Positions 1-7,910 of a stretch of DNA of 19,065 nucleotides are shown one piece after another. Made by a program: the position numbers and the translations under genes. Source of the stretch: UBA1259 sp964453915 (GTDB lineage: Bacteria > Bacillota > Clostridia > Christensenellales > Borkfalkiaceae); NCBI GenBank assembly GCA_964453915.1, contig CAYVPW010000025.1, forward strand, positions 1 to 19,065, read 5' to 3'. The notes under the pieces were generated by a model that was not told where the DNA came from, did no database searches, and saw only the letters and a list, made by a program, of their open reading frames with translations. Numbering within the stretch: position 1 is the stretch's first letter; the number at the start of each line of letters is the position of its first letter.

Positions 1-952
1 CCCCCTTATTGTTTCTGTTTTTAAAACTTACCATATAATTTTTATCGTATTCATACATATAAAAATCACTATATAAATCACATATAAAATCCGTTTTCTT
101 TATAACTAGCATCCATTTAGCAAAACTTTGTTTCAGTAAATTTCTTAATCGAACTTGTTCGTTTTTATCAAAAACGTTGTTATCATATGTAGAAAAATCA
201 GAATCATACGGTGGATCTAAAAACATAAAATCCGAACTATCCATATCAAATTTACAAATAAAATCTTCAAAATCTAAATTATAAATTGATGTATTTTTTA
301 CATACTTTATAATATCATTCGACTGCATTTGTTCAATTTTTGACGACATGTTTTTATAGTTATAAGAACGACCACCATATGGAACGTTAAACGTTCCATT
401 TTTACTAAACCTAAACATAGAGGAATAACAAAATTCCCTTATAAAATAAAAACACGCCGTATGTAAAGGCATATCGTCTGTTCTTTTATTATATAAGTCA
501 CGTACACACATATACAAAGCTGTTTTTTTAGCTGTTAGCAACAACTCTTTTTTATCAGTAGAAGAAATTTTTGCACCAACTTGTTCTAAAGCAGCGAACT
601 TTCGATTTTTCAACAATAAAGATTGTTTTTGGTATCTAAAATAATCAATTTCGTTTATATTAAATAAATTAGCAGGTAAATTTTCGACAAACTCTATTTC
701 CCTCCAAAGCATATCTAATTCTGTTAAGTATAAAAAGAAATCATTGTTTTGATACTTTACGTAGTTATAAATATTTATCAAATCTTTAGACTTATCGTTT
801 ATAAATGAGTTTTCTACATTCATATTAAAAAATACCGACCCACCGCCAACAAACGGTTCAAAATATCTTGATATTTCCTTAGGGGCATATTGAGAAATAA
901 AATGAAACTCTTTTAATTTTCCGCCGGGATATTTAATAAATGGCTTAATCAT
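1..952 (-). CDS. D12-class DNA adenine (N6) methyltransferase, partial (C-terminus beyond left edge)
   Basis: The minus-strand frame is open from an ATG at 952 to base 1 (about 317 codons) with no stop, so the 3' end lies outside the window. The protein starts MIKPFIKYPGGK, the N-terminal K-x-P-G-G-K signature of Dam/DpnM-type enzymes. The S-adenosylmethionine motif FEPFVGGGSVFFN follows near residue 32 and the catalytic DPPY near residues 246-249 (LDPPYDSDFSTYD). The family transfers a methyl group to adenine N6 in a short DNA site. The visible tail (YMVSFKNRNNKG) looks close to the family's usual C-terminus, so little should be missing. The start sits 4 nt after AAAAAGGTGC and is embedded in an inverted repeat. 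No restriction endonuclease is visible on this side, so it may be an orphan phage-type methylase or part of a system continuing left. The target site cannot be read from the sequence. Confidence 0.93.
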   Translation of the reverse strand, partial: MIKPFIKYPGGKLKEFHFISQYAPKEISRYFEPFVGGGSVFFNMNVENSFINDKSKDLINIYNYVKYQNNDFFLYLTELDMLWREIEFVENLPANLFNINEIDYFRYQKQSLLLKNRKFAALEQVGAKISSTDKKELLLTAKKTALYMCVRDLYNKRTDDMPLHTACFYFIREFCYSSMFRFSKNGTFNVPYGGRSYNYKNMSSKIEQMQSNDIIKYVKNTSIYNLDFEDFICKFDMDSSDFMFLDPPYDSDFSTYDNNVFDKNEQVRLRNLLKQSFAKWMLVIKKTDFICDLYSDFYMYEYDKNYMVSFKNRNNKG

Positions 953-989
953 TTGATGCACCTTTTTATTATTTTTCAGTGCATCAAAT
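951..989 (-). promoter_or_regulatory. Inverted repeat over methyltransferase leader and start codon
   Basis: Two perfect 11-base arms (951-961 and 979-989, ATTTGATGCAC and its complement) flank a 17-base AT-rich spacer. The arm nearest the gene covers the ribosome binding site and the first two bases of the ATG. The other arm overlaps the edge of the predicted -10 and the predicted transcription start. It could act as a DNA operator. If transcription begins further upstream, it could instead form an mRNA hairpin hiding the start codon. The same motif recurs in the palindrome at 1110-1148. Confidence 0.6.
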
Positions 990-1018
990 AGTATATTCCG
1001 TGAACAAAATTTTGTCGG
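990..1018 (-). promoter_or_regulatory. Predicted promoter of the methyltransferase gene
   Basis: On the minus strand CCGACA (1018-1013) is followed after 17 bp by TATACT (995-990). The expected transcription start, near 983, falls inside the outer arm of the inverted repeat. The -10 is good and the -35 moderate (4 of 6). Confidence 0.45.
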
Positions 1019-1076
1019 TTGTTCATTAAATATTTCGATATTGTTCAAAAATTAAGAATATTGCCGTCGATACACC

Positions 1077-1105
1077 TTGATTTTACCTGTAAAACTTGTT
1101 ATAAT
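1077..1105 (+). promoter_or_regulatory. Predicted sigma-A promoter reading rightward with no open reading frame behind it
   Basis: TTGATT (1077-1082), a 17-bp spacer and a perfect TATAAT (1100-1105) give an expected start at about 1112. That is the left arm of the 18-bp palindrome. A terminator follows at 1155-1184, so the transcript would be only about 75 nt. Confidence 0.55.
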
Positions 1106-1109
1106 AGAC

Positions 1110-1148
1110 AAAAATGTGCATCAAATATACTATTTGATGCACATTTTT
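1110..1148. repeat. Perfect 18-bp palindrome with 3-nt centre
   Basis: The left arm at 1110-1127 (AAAAATGTGCATCAAATA) and its exact complement at 1131-1148 flank TAC. The arms contain the same GTGCATCAAATA motif found twice around the methyltransferase start. The T5 end could let it act as a weak terminator in either direction, but its place directly behind a -10 box fits an operator or the 5' stem of a small RNA better. Confidence 0.85.
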
Positions 1149-1184
1149 ACAACAAAAAACAGGGTACTTGGCTACCCTGTTTTT
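1112..1184 (+). ncRNA. Candidate small RNA of about 73 nt (promoter, two hairpins, terminator)
   Basis: A consensus-like promoter (1077-1105) and an intrinsic terminator (1155-1184) bracket a stretch too short for a protein. The product would be two hairpins joined by a short A-rich linker. The TATTTGATGCAC part of the first hairpin is complementary over 11 nt to the ribosome binding site and start region of the methyltransferase mRNA. Expression is inferred only. The element may instead be a repressor-controlled promoter relic. Confidence 0.33.
1155..1184. terminator. Bidirectional intrinsic terminator
   Basis: A perfect 12-bp stem (AAAAACAGGGTA at 1155-1166, complement at 1173-1184) with a 6-nt loop has T-runs on both strands. 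On the minus strand it ends the DUF5131 gene, whose stop is at 1227. On the plus strand it ends the short transcript starting near 1112. Confidence 0.85.
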
Positions 1185-1226
1185 GCGGTTTAACGTTATT
1201 TTGTATTTTAAATTGTTGTTAAAATA

Positions 1227-1970
1227 CTATTTATATTTTTGTTCCAACTCTTTTTGAACTTCTTCTGCGCGGGCAATTTGCTCGTTTAAGTTCCATTTTC
1301 CTATATTTACGCCGTCTTTTAAAAGCATAGATCCGCATTGATGAAAATAAAATTCAATACCCCTTTCTTTCGCTTCTAAAAACAACGCTTCTACCCATTC
1401 GTATTTTATAGGGCGCACTTCAGATTTCGGCGCCATTTCTCCGCCAACGTTAACGCATTTTATAAGCCCCGTATCTAAATATTTACCTAAAGATATAGGC
1501 GCTATCAACGGAGAACAAAACACCTCTCTGTGTTTTAGCGGTGCGCTTAAAAAATACGGCAAACGCCTATCCGCCATTTCTTGATTTTCTATTGAAATGC
1601 TTAAGTGAAAATGTTCCCACCCTTCGCCCCAATCAGGCGGCAAACAGTCCTTTATCCTTTCCGGACGCTTTGTTGTGGTGACAAATATACAATCTCTTCT
1701 GCGCCTTATAAAATCCCAACAACCTTTACGCCACTCATCTGCTTCTTCTATAAAAAAGTCAGAAGAAAAGCAAAGTTTAACCAAAGAATTAGGCGGGCAA
1801 TCTTTATCTTTTAATTCATAGGTAGTTTTGCCCTTTGTTATAAGCGTTGTATCACGACCGTATCTTTTGTCCATTTTAAAAACAAAACAGTTTTTACACC
1901 CTAAACTTGCCTTTTTGCAACCGTGCCAAGGATTCCACGGAACAGCTTTTTCTATATCATTATTTTGCAT
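1227..1970 (-). CDS. Phage Gp37/Gp68-type protein (DUF5131 family)
   Basis: The 247-residue protein opens with the family signature WNPWHGCKKASLGCKNC (residues 12-28). Its three cysteines are spaced C18-x6-C25-x2-C28, a radical-SAM-like pattern that could hold an iron-sulfur cluster. This family is widespread in phages and accessory islands and its biochemical role is unsettled; I do not assign a reaction. The length is normal for the family. The ATG at 1970 has GGTGGTG about 5 nt upstream. The gene is followed by the terminator at 1155-1184, so it is transcribed separately from the methyltransferase. I see no terminator between it and the large gene on its right (1971-2097), and no convincing promoter there. 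It could be read through from that gene. Confidence 0.85.
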   Translation of the reverse strand: MQNNDIEKAVPWNPWHGCKKASLGCKNCFVFKMDKRYGRDTTLITKGKTTYELKDKDCPPNSLVKLCFSSDFFIEEADEWRKGCWDFIRRRRDCIFVTTTKRPERIKDCLPPDWGEGWEHFHLSISIENQEMADRRLPYFLSAPLKHREVFCSPLIAPISLGKYLDTGLIKCVNVGGEMAPKSEVRPIKYEWVEALFLEAKERGIEFYFHQCGSMLLKDGVNIGKWNLNEQIARAEEVQKELEQKYK

Positions 1971-2097
1971 AAAGCACCACCAAAAAATTTACTTTCTATT
2001 TATCGTATAAACGACGCAAAACTAAAACTTTACCTCGCAATCGCTATTGTTATTTTCTTAATCGCAAATAGCCGCACGTAAAACAAAATCTTTGCTT

Positions 2098-5000
2098 TTA
2101 TCTTTTTTTGTATACCACGTTATTAGCCGTAGAAGAAACGTTTGTGTAATCTATTATTAAGTCCTCTAAACTGTTTGCCAAAACTCCGTTTCTGTATAAA
2201 TTTTCAAAGAATATATTATAGAAATGCGTTGTGTCGTTAGTTTCGTTAAATAGCCTTACGTCGCTCGAAATAGGCGTGTTTCCGCCGCTGGAATAAGCGC
2301 CGTACCCATCGGGCTCTTTATAATAAGAGAAGTTCTTAAAAGATATGTCGTGTATAGTGCCATAACCTGCCGTGGTATCGTAAGTCCATTCGTTATGTTC
2401 AACAGAAATATTTACAACGTACCCCGCGCAGCAATAACTGGTACAGTCTATAAACTGCATATCTGAAACGGTTTCCGTATCCCCTACCAAAACCATAAAC
2501 GCTCCCATAGAATACTTGCCCGTTGCCTCTTTCCAAACGGCGTTTTGCACCAAAGAGTGACAATTTATAAATTTAACATTGCTAACGTTTGCACAGGCTT
2601 CTTGTATAAACCCGAAACTTCTAGTTTTTTCCGCCCAAGCTTGACAATCTCTGTAAACAACGTTTTCCACGTTAGGATCTACGCCTTGCGGAACGTACTT
2701 TTTCTCTGTATTCGCCTTTATTTCAAACAAATCGTCTCCAGAACGCAAAAAGCAATTTTCCACCAAAACGTTTTTACTGTTGCAGGTTGCTATTCCGTCC
2801 GAATTGACTTTTATCCCAAAGCCTATAACGTTTTTAACGTGAACGTTGTTGCAAAGAGTAAATACCATAGTCCAACCGGTAGCGTTTACCATTGTAGGTC
2901 CGTTTACGTATATGTTTTCGCTGTTGTCTATGTTTATCGTTGCCCTTTCGTGGCGATACATTAAAGAATAATCAAACACACCGTGTCCCATTATTGCAAC
3001 GTTTTTCATACCCGCAAAGTTTATCATTGTAGAATAAACTTTATTTCCAAAGGTATTTTCGTAAGCGACTTCACCTTCTTGATGGGGTAAACAAACAACG
3101 TATGCACCCGTGTGCAAATAAACAACGGTATTGCTGGTGATAGTTAAACTGGTCACAAAGTGAACGCCCTTATCAAACTCTAAAACCTTATAACCGTTAG
3201 GTATACTTTGATTAAAATTCTCTCTAATAAATATAGTAAACGGCTTTTCCGTATTGAACTTTCCGTTAAAAAACACGTTGTACGTTTCAAAATCGTTTAC
3301 GGTAAATTCTACAACGTTATTCTCTACCTTTGCCGCAATTCCGAATTTTTCGGGTATAACAACCGCACTGTCTACCGTATAATTCGCAGCGATTTTCACG
3401 GTTAGCGGAAAACAGTCTTTATCCGTATCTACGTATCCGAAAGAATGGGCGGAAGTTGTGGAATAAGGCGCAGCGTACGTGTAAACGTTCACCGTTTTAC
3501 CTTTAGAATCCGTCACGCTTGCAGTATAATACGGACTTTTTATCAAGCCTTGGTTAAATCCGTCGTCCGTTTTTGTGTTTGATATAAACTTATCAAACCA
3601 ATCTCCACTGAGTGCGTCTACGTAATCGGGTAATTCCGTAGAAGAAGTTCCGGAAGCAAACTCAACGCTTGTTTTTCCGTTTCCAACCGTAAACTGTCTA
3701 AAAGTAAACGTATCGTTTCCGGATAAATCTATTGCCTTAACAGCCAAGGTATACGTGCCCTCTTCGGCGGGCAAAAAAGCCCTTTCACTGTCAAAAGTAT
3801 TTTCAAGCGTTTTTCCGCTTGGAGAATAAAGATAAGTCGTATAAGAAAATTCGTCTATATCCGAAATGGTAATTTTGGGTAAAACAACGTACTCTCCCAC
3901 ACTCACGCTTTGATTGAGTTCTCTGCTTAATTTTATTTCCGGCGCTTCGCTGTCTCTAACCCCTAAATAGGTAATAACACCAGTCTTTTTTGCCTTTTCG
4001 TTTCCGTGTGCGGCTATACTCATATAAGTGTATCCGCTTTCATCTTTTAAAGAACTGTATAGAGCAATCCTGTCAACCACACCGTTATCTATCTTTACGT
4101 GATTTATATACACGTCTACGTTATCGGTATATATAGAGTTATCGGTAAGTTTTTCTATTTCAAAAGTAAGATAAGGCTCGGTAAAAGTTTGCGATGTTAA
4201 ACCCTTTCTGTTTCCTTCTAGGTCTATGTATTGCATTCTTATGGTATAAACACCGTATTCTTTGCTAAGCATAACCAAAATCGAACCGTTCGTTTTAGTT
4301 CCGTCATAACTGCCGTACGCGGCCGTTCTTCCTAACCCGAAGCCGAACCAGTGGTCGTCTCCGCCGTTCAACATTTTTTCGGGCAAAGCGGATAAATCCA
4401 TTTCTAACTTTAATCCGGAAGACATATCCAGTGGCAAAGCGCAATATCCGCCCGCACTGTATTCTAACCCATTACTAGTTTGCGATACGGCACCGTGACT
4501 ACCGCCGCTTGTGCTTTTCCAGTTAGACGTATTGAAAAATTGAGTTAAATTTCCCTTTTTAGTTATCGTAACGGTCTTTGTATAGCCGTACCCCAAAACG
4601 TAGTTTGAATTTTCTTTTAAAACGCAGGTTGCAGTATAACTGCCCATCTCTATCATATCTCCGCTATAATCCACGGATAAAGAAACAGTGTCGTCCCCTA
4701 TTAAATTAGTGGCTTTTACGGACAGCGTTTTTTGTGCAGTACCCGTATATTCTACAAGCGTATCACCAACAAACTCAACTTCTAACAACTTTTTGTCTAT
4801 CGTTAGCACAACCGTCCTGTTTGCAATGGCGTAGTATCCGTTTTCTACGGTAAATTTAACGTTTACCAAATACTTTCCGCCGTTTACGTTGTTATTGTTA
4901 GAAAAAGTAGCACTTACGCCTTTGGGCAACCCCTCTATGCCGATACTGTGAACTTGCCCGTCATAAACGGCGTAAGTACCGGTAAATTTTAGGTTTGTCA

Positions 5001-6657
5001 AATCGTATTTTTGCAAAAACTTATAGTTATCTTTAAGTACTTGCCTTTGCGTTGCGGTAAGTCCGGAATCCGTATCGTTATATGCTGCAAGTGCAACCAT
5101 TTGCATAGAACGAACGTTATTTGTTATCTCGTAATTATGGTATATCGCAAATTCGTAATGCTTTTCCGTCCCCTTTTCGTATAAAATATATCCGCGGGCA
5201 ACGTACTCCGTTCCGGATTCTCTATCCGTAACGTTATCTAAAACACCTCTAAAATAATAGCAGCCTTTTTCTGCGTTATACAATATTTCTCCGGAAGATT
5301 CGTTTATCCTTATCGTTGCCTTAGAACCTGAAGTTCCCGTTCCTCCAAATGAATAAACCGCAGAAGGTCCGAAAACATTGTTATAATTTATATCGCCGTA
5401 AGAAGTCACGTAGTCATACGGCATTATGATAGTTCTTGCAGTCACTGTGTAGCCCTGCGCCAACAAAGACTCGTAAAAATCCTTAGGAACGTTGGTCGTA
5501 AACCTAATCCCCGCTCCGCCCGAAGTTATTTTTACGGCAGCGCCTTCATTCATCATAAGCCCCTTTGCCGTTTCGCCTATAATTTCCGTTTTATAAAGCA
5601 AAAAGCCAAGCGATTGCAATACTATTCCGGAAGTGCTACCGGTGCCGTTTGCAGCATTGAATTCTTCCGTATTATAATGCAAAATTTCTAGTTTTATATA
5701 TACGGAATTATGCCCCGAAACAAGCGTAGTTAAATCCACTCTCGGCGTATACGTTGGCATATATAGCGCCGTTTTAACGTTAACACTGATAGGTTTAGAG
5801 CCGTCCGCCGTTAAAGAAGTATCTTCGTTAAGGTTATAAACTGTTTGCCAGTGTTCTTTATCAAAACTTATTTTTACAAAGGCGTTTGCACCTAATCTAC
5901 CCGTCGTTTCATCATAATAAAATCCTTGATTGTTTCCGTATTTACAGGTAAATTCAAAGAAAAGGTTGCTAAAAACGTCGCCGTCGTCCGCCCTTAGCAA
6001 ATAGGTAATACTAGCGTTTCCTCCGCTAACGTATCCACCCCAAACGTTGCCGGATACAGCACCCCAGTCCACGTGCCCGCCGCGATCCGATACTAAATTG
6101 TTTATTTCGTATGCGTTTACGCCAAGGTCTTTTGCCCCCTGAAAATCGTCTACATAATCTATACCTTTAACGTACTCCGCAAAAACGGTTTGATCTTTAT
6201 ACTCTGTTAAATCGTATGCGCTCCACTCACCCGTATACCCTAATCTATCCGGAACTTTCGGTTCTAAAAAAACGGGATTGTCAATCGAATATTCAACTTG
6301 TTCAACTAATTTTCCATCGTAAGTATTAAAAGTAATAGTGCAAATTTTTGCAGTATAAACGGCGTTTATCACAACATCTGTATCGGTCATTATATCCGGC
6401 TCGTCCACGTCCCAAGCACCTAAATACCCTTTTTTCTCCGGCACGGAAACTTTTTTAACCGCTTCACCAACGGAATATTCGTTTACCAAATATTCTTCGT
6501 CGTCTACAATATAAGTAATAGAATATTTAACGCCCGCCTTAATTTCCTCTCCATGTACTTCTTTTTTGTCTTTATCCAAAGTAGGACAAACAAAAAAAAG
6601 ACTGCAACAAACGATAGCAATCAAAAATAATATAGACCAGCCTTTTGTTTTTAACAT
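2098..6657 (-). CDS. Large secreted multidomain glycoside hydrolase, GH28/GH49-like (clan GH-N) beta-helix at the C-terminus
   Basis: I place the start at ATG 6657 (1519 residues). AGGAGAAGG lies just upstream and a promoter ends at 6680. A longer TTG reading from 6708 would begin inside the -35 box. Residues 1-25 are a signal peptide (MLKTKGWSILFL, then a hydrophobic core). Two InlB/Listeria-Bacteroides type repeats follow at about 44-160, both with G-Y-x-G-x-W. About 165-540 is beta-rich and unrecognised. About 550-700 resembles MBG/YDG-type repeats, 705-890 a LamG-like sandwich and 900-1000 an Ig-like domain. About 1010-1519 is a beta-sandwich plus a right-handed beta-helix. Near 1286 is NSDGI and near 1305 SGDDLF, the acidic motifs of clan GH-N. 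The GHG motif of pectin-degrading GH28 enzymes is absent after them, as in GH49. No LPXTG sorting signal is present, so the protein is probably released. The substrate is unknown; pectin- or dextran-type polysaccharides are the family precedents. Confidence 0.85.
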   Translation of the reverse strand: MLKTKGWSILFLIAIVCCSLFFVCPTLDKDKKEVHGEEIKAGVKYSITYIVDDEEYLVNEYSVGEAVKKVSVPEKKGYLGAWDVDEPDIMTDTDVVINAVYTAKICTITFNTYDGKLVEQVEYSIDNPVFLEPKVPDRLGYTGEWSAYDLTEYKDQTVFAEYVKGIDYVDDFQGAKDLGVNAYEINNLVSDRGGHVDWGAVSGNVWGGYVSGGNASITYLLRADDGDVFSNLFFEFTCKYGNNQGFYYDETTGRLGANAFVKISFDKEHWQTVYNLNEDTSLTADGSKPISVNVKTALYMPTYTPRVDLTTLVSGHNSVYIKLEILHYNTEEFNAANGTGSTSGIVLQSLGFLLYKTEIIGETAKGLMMNEGAAVKITSGGAGIRFTTNVPKDFYESLLAQGYTVTARTIIMPYDYVTSYGDINYNNVFGPSAVYSFGGTGTSGSKATIRINESSGEILYNAEKGCYYFRGVLDNVTDRESGTEYVARGYILYEKGTEKHYEFAIYHNYEITNNVRSMQMVALAAYNDTDSGLTATQRQVLKDNYKFLQKYDLTNLKFTGTYAVYDGQVHSIGIEGLPKGVSATFSNNNNVNGGKYLVNVKFTVENGYYAIANRTVVLTIDKKLLEVEFVGDTLVEYTGTAQKTLSVKATNLIGDDTVSLSVDYSGDMIEMGSYTATCVLKENSNYVLGYGYTKTVTITKKGNLTQFFNTSNWKSTSGGSHGAVSQTSNGLEYSAGGYCALPLDMSSGLKLEMDLSALPEKMLNGGDDHWFGFGLGRTAAYGSYDGTKTNGSILVMLSKEYGVYTIRMQYIDLEGNRKGLTSQTFTEPYLTFEIEKLTDNSIYTDNVDVYINHVKIDNGVVDRIALYSSLKDESGYTYMSIAAHGNEKAKKTGVITYLGVRDSEAPEIKLSRELNQSVSVGEYVVLPKITISDIDEFSYTTYLYSPSGKTLENTFDSERAFLPAEEGTYTLAVKAIDLSGNDTFTFRQFTVGNGKTSVEFASGTSSTELPDYVDALSGDWFDKFISNTKTDDGFNQGLIKSPYYTASVTDSKGKTVNVYTYAAPYSTTSAHSFGYVDTDKDCFPLTVKIAANYTVDSAVVIPEKFGIAAKVENNVVEFTVNDFETYNVFFNGKFNTEKPFTIFIRENFNQSIPNGYKVLEFDKGVHFVTSLTITSNTVVYLHTGAYVVCLPHQEGEVAYENTFGNKVYSTMINFAGMKNVAIMGHGVFDYSLMYRHERATINIDNSENIYVNGPTMVNATGWTMVFTLCNNVHVKNVIGFGIKVNSDGIATCNSKNVLVENCFLRSGDDLFEIKANTEKKYVPQGVDPNVENVVYRDCQAWAEKTRSFGFIQEACANVSNVKFINCHSLVQNAVWKEATGKYSMGAFMVLVGDTETVSDMQFIDCTSYCCAGYVVNISVEHNEWTYDTTAGYGTIHDISFKNFSYYKEPDGYGAYSSGGNTPISSDVRLFNETNDTTHFYNIFFENLYRNGVLANSLEDLIIDYTNVSSTANNVVYKKR

Positions 6658-6676
6658 AACCTTCTCCTGTGCAAAA

Positions 6677-6708
6677 GTTATGTTATCATAACCGCTAAAA
6701 AAAGTCAA
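6677..6708 (-). promoter_or_regulatory. Promoter with palindrome over the -10, for the large glycoside hydrolase
   Basis: TTGACT (6708-6703), 17 bp and TAACAT (6685-6680) precede the gene. The palindrome GTTATG-TTAT-CATAAC (6677-6692) overlaps the -10 and could be a repressor or activator site. It stands clear of the upstream terminator at 6712-6736, so the gene is its own transcription unit. Confidence 0.6.
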
Positions 6709-6711
6709 TTT

Positions 6712-6736
6712 AAAAGCACCCTATAAGGGTGCTTTT
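6712..6736 (-). terminator. Intrinsic terminator after nagA
   Basis: A perfect 11-bp stem (AAAAGCACCCT and its complement) with a 3-nt loop is followed on the minus strand by a T-rich stretch. It lies 20 nt past the nagA stop and closes the GH78-ROK-nagA operon. Confidence 0.85.
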
Positions 6737-6756
6737 CTAAACACTGCGTTTTGTTA

Positions 6757-7896
6757 TTACGCTTTATACACTATTTCACCGCCGACAACCGTCATACAAA
6801 CGTTAAAGTCTTTATCAATCACGGTAAAATCTGCTCTCTTTCCTTTTTTTATGCTTCCCGCTTCCTTTTCTATTCCCAAAACTCTTGCGGGGTTTATCGT
6901 TGCAAAGTCAACGGCTTTTTCTAGGCTTACACCCGCCTTTTCCACAACGTTTTTAATAGCATCATTCATCTTTAATATAGAACCGGCAAGAGTTCCGTCT
7001 ATCAATCTCGCCTCTCCGTTTTTTACTATTACCTTTTGTCCGCCAAGTTCAGACTCTCCGTCTTGCAAACCTTTTGCACGCATAGAGTCTGTTATTAAAA
7101 CAACTTTATCGTCCTTCTTGTTTTTCACCAAAACTTTAATTGCGGGCACGGAAACGTGAATGGTATCACATATCACTTCCGTATTTAATTCGTCAATCAA
7201 AAGTGCGCTTCCTACAACGCCTATTTCCCTATGATGCAACGGGCTTTGTGCGTTATACGTGTGCGTGACGTTTTTTGCTCCGGCATTAAATGCTCTTAAA
7301 ACTTCCTCGTATTTGGCAGCGGAATGCCCTACAGATGCAACTACGCCGTTTTTAGTTAAAAACTCAATAAACTCTAAAGCACCGTCTTCTTCCGGAGCTA
7401 AAGATACAATCTTTATCTTATTGCCGCTTGCTTCTAAAAATTCATGCATGAGAGCAACGCTTGGCTTTTCTACAAACTGCTCTGCTTGTGCGCCCTTAAA
7501 TTTTTTAGAAATAAACGGACCTTCTAAATGAACGCCTACAATTCTTGCCCCGTCTTTTGCTCCCTCGTAATCTTTTACTGTAGAAAGAGAATTTAAAATT
7601 TTATCTTTAGAAACGGTCATTGTTGTCGCTAAAAAAGAGGTTGTTCCTTCTTTTACAAGAGTTTTAGAGATAGTTTCAAACGCACTTACGGTGCCGTCCA
7701 TTGCGTCCGCACCGCCCGCACCGTGAATATGCTCGTCTATAAACCCCGGCAAAACAATACAGTTATCCGGAATTTTCACTGAATTTTCAAAGCATTTTTC
7801 ATCGTTTATTTCTACAATCCGTTCGTCAAAGGCAAGGTTTGTTTTTACGATGCCTCTCCCTTCAACGTATATATAAGCATTATTAAAAGATTTCAT
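6757..7896 (-). CDS. nagA: N-acetylglucosamine-6-phosphate deacetylase
   Basis: NagA removes acetate from N-acetylglucosamine 6-phosphate in the cytoplasm, giving glucosamine 6-phosphate for glycolysis or cell-wall synthesis. The 379-residue protein has the usual length and the amidohydrolase motifs in order. These are H56-x-H58 in DEHIHG, E125 in LEGPF, H191 in VGHSAA, H212 in THTYNA, H247 in CDTIHVS and the catalytic D270 in LITDSM. The C-terminal NPARVLGIEKEAGSIKKGK block that closes the small beta domain is present. The ATG at 7896 has GGAGAG 6 nt upstream and follows the ROK stop by 14 nt, so it is the last gene of that operon. The neighbouring kinase-like gene suggests the pathway is fed by free amino sugar rather than only by phosphotransferase uptake; that is an inference. 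Confidence 0.96.
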   Translation of the reverse strand: MKSFNNAYIYVEGRGIVKTNLAFDERIVEINDEKCFENSVKIPDNCIVLPGFIDEHIHGAGGADAMDGTVSAFETISKTLVKEGTTSFLATTMTVSKDKILNSLSTVKDYEGAKDGARIVGVHLEGPFISKKFKGAQAEQFVEKPSVALMHEFLEASGNKIKIVSLAPEEDGALEFIEFLTKNGVVASVGHSAAKYEEVLRAFNAGAKNVTHTYNAQSPLHHREIGVVGSALLIDELNTEVICDTIHVSVPAIKVLVKNKKDDKVVLITDSMRAKGLQDGESELGGQKVIVKNGEARLIDGTLAGSILKMNDAIKNVVEKAGVSLEKAVDFATINPARVLGIEKEAGSIKKGKRADFTVIDKDFNVCMTVVGGEIVYKA

Positions 7897-7910
7897 ATTA
7901 CTCTCCGATA

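Noticed and set aside
1110..1148. Palindrome as a CRISPR repeat or insertion-sequence end
   Set aside because: There are no regularly spaced repeats, no cas or transposase gene, and no target-site duplication.
1019..1222. Plus-strand 67-codon open frame
   Set aside because: It runs straight through the promoter, the palindrome and the terminator, has no ribosome binding site, and its product resembles no protein.
2545..2964. Plus-strand 139-codon frame inside the beta-helix region
   Set aside because: It lies antisense to a strongly supported domain, has no ribosome binding site, and shows amino-acid use typical of a reversed frame.
6658..6708. Longer TTG start for the large glycoside hydrolase
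   Set aside because: It would start inside the -35 box of the gene's own promoter. The ATG at 6657 has a strong ribosome binding site and begins a proper signal peptide.
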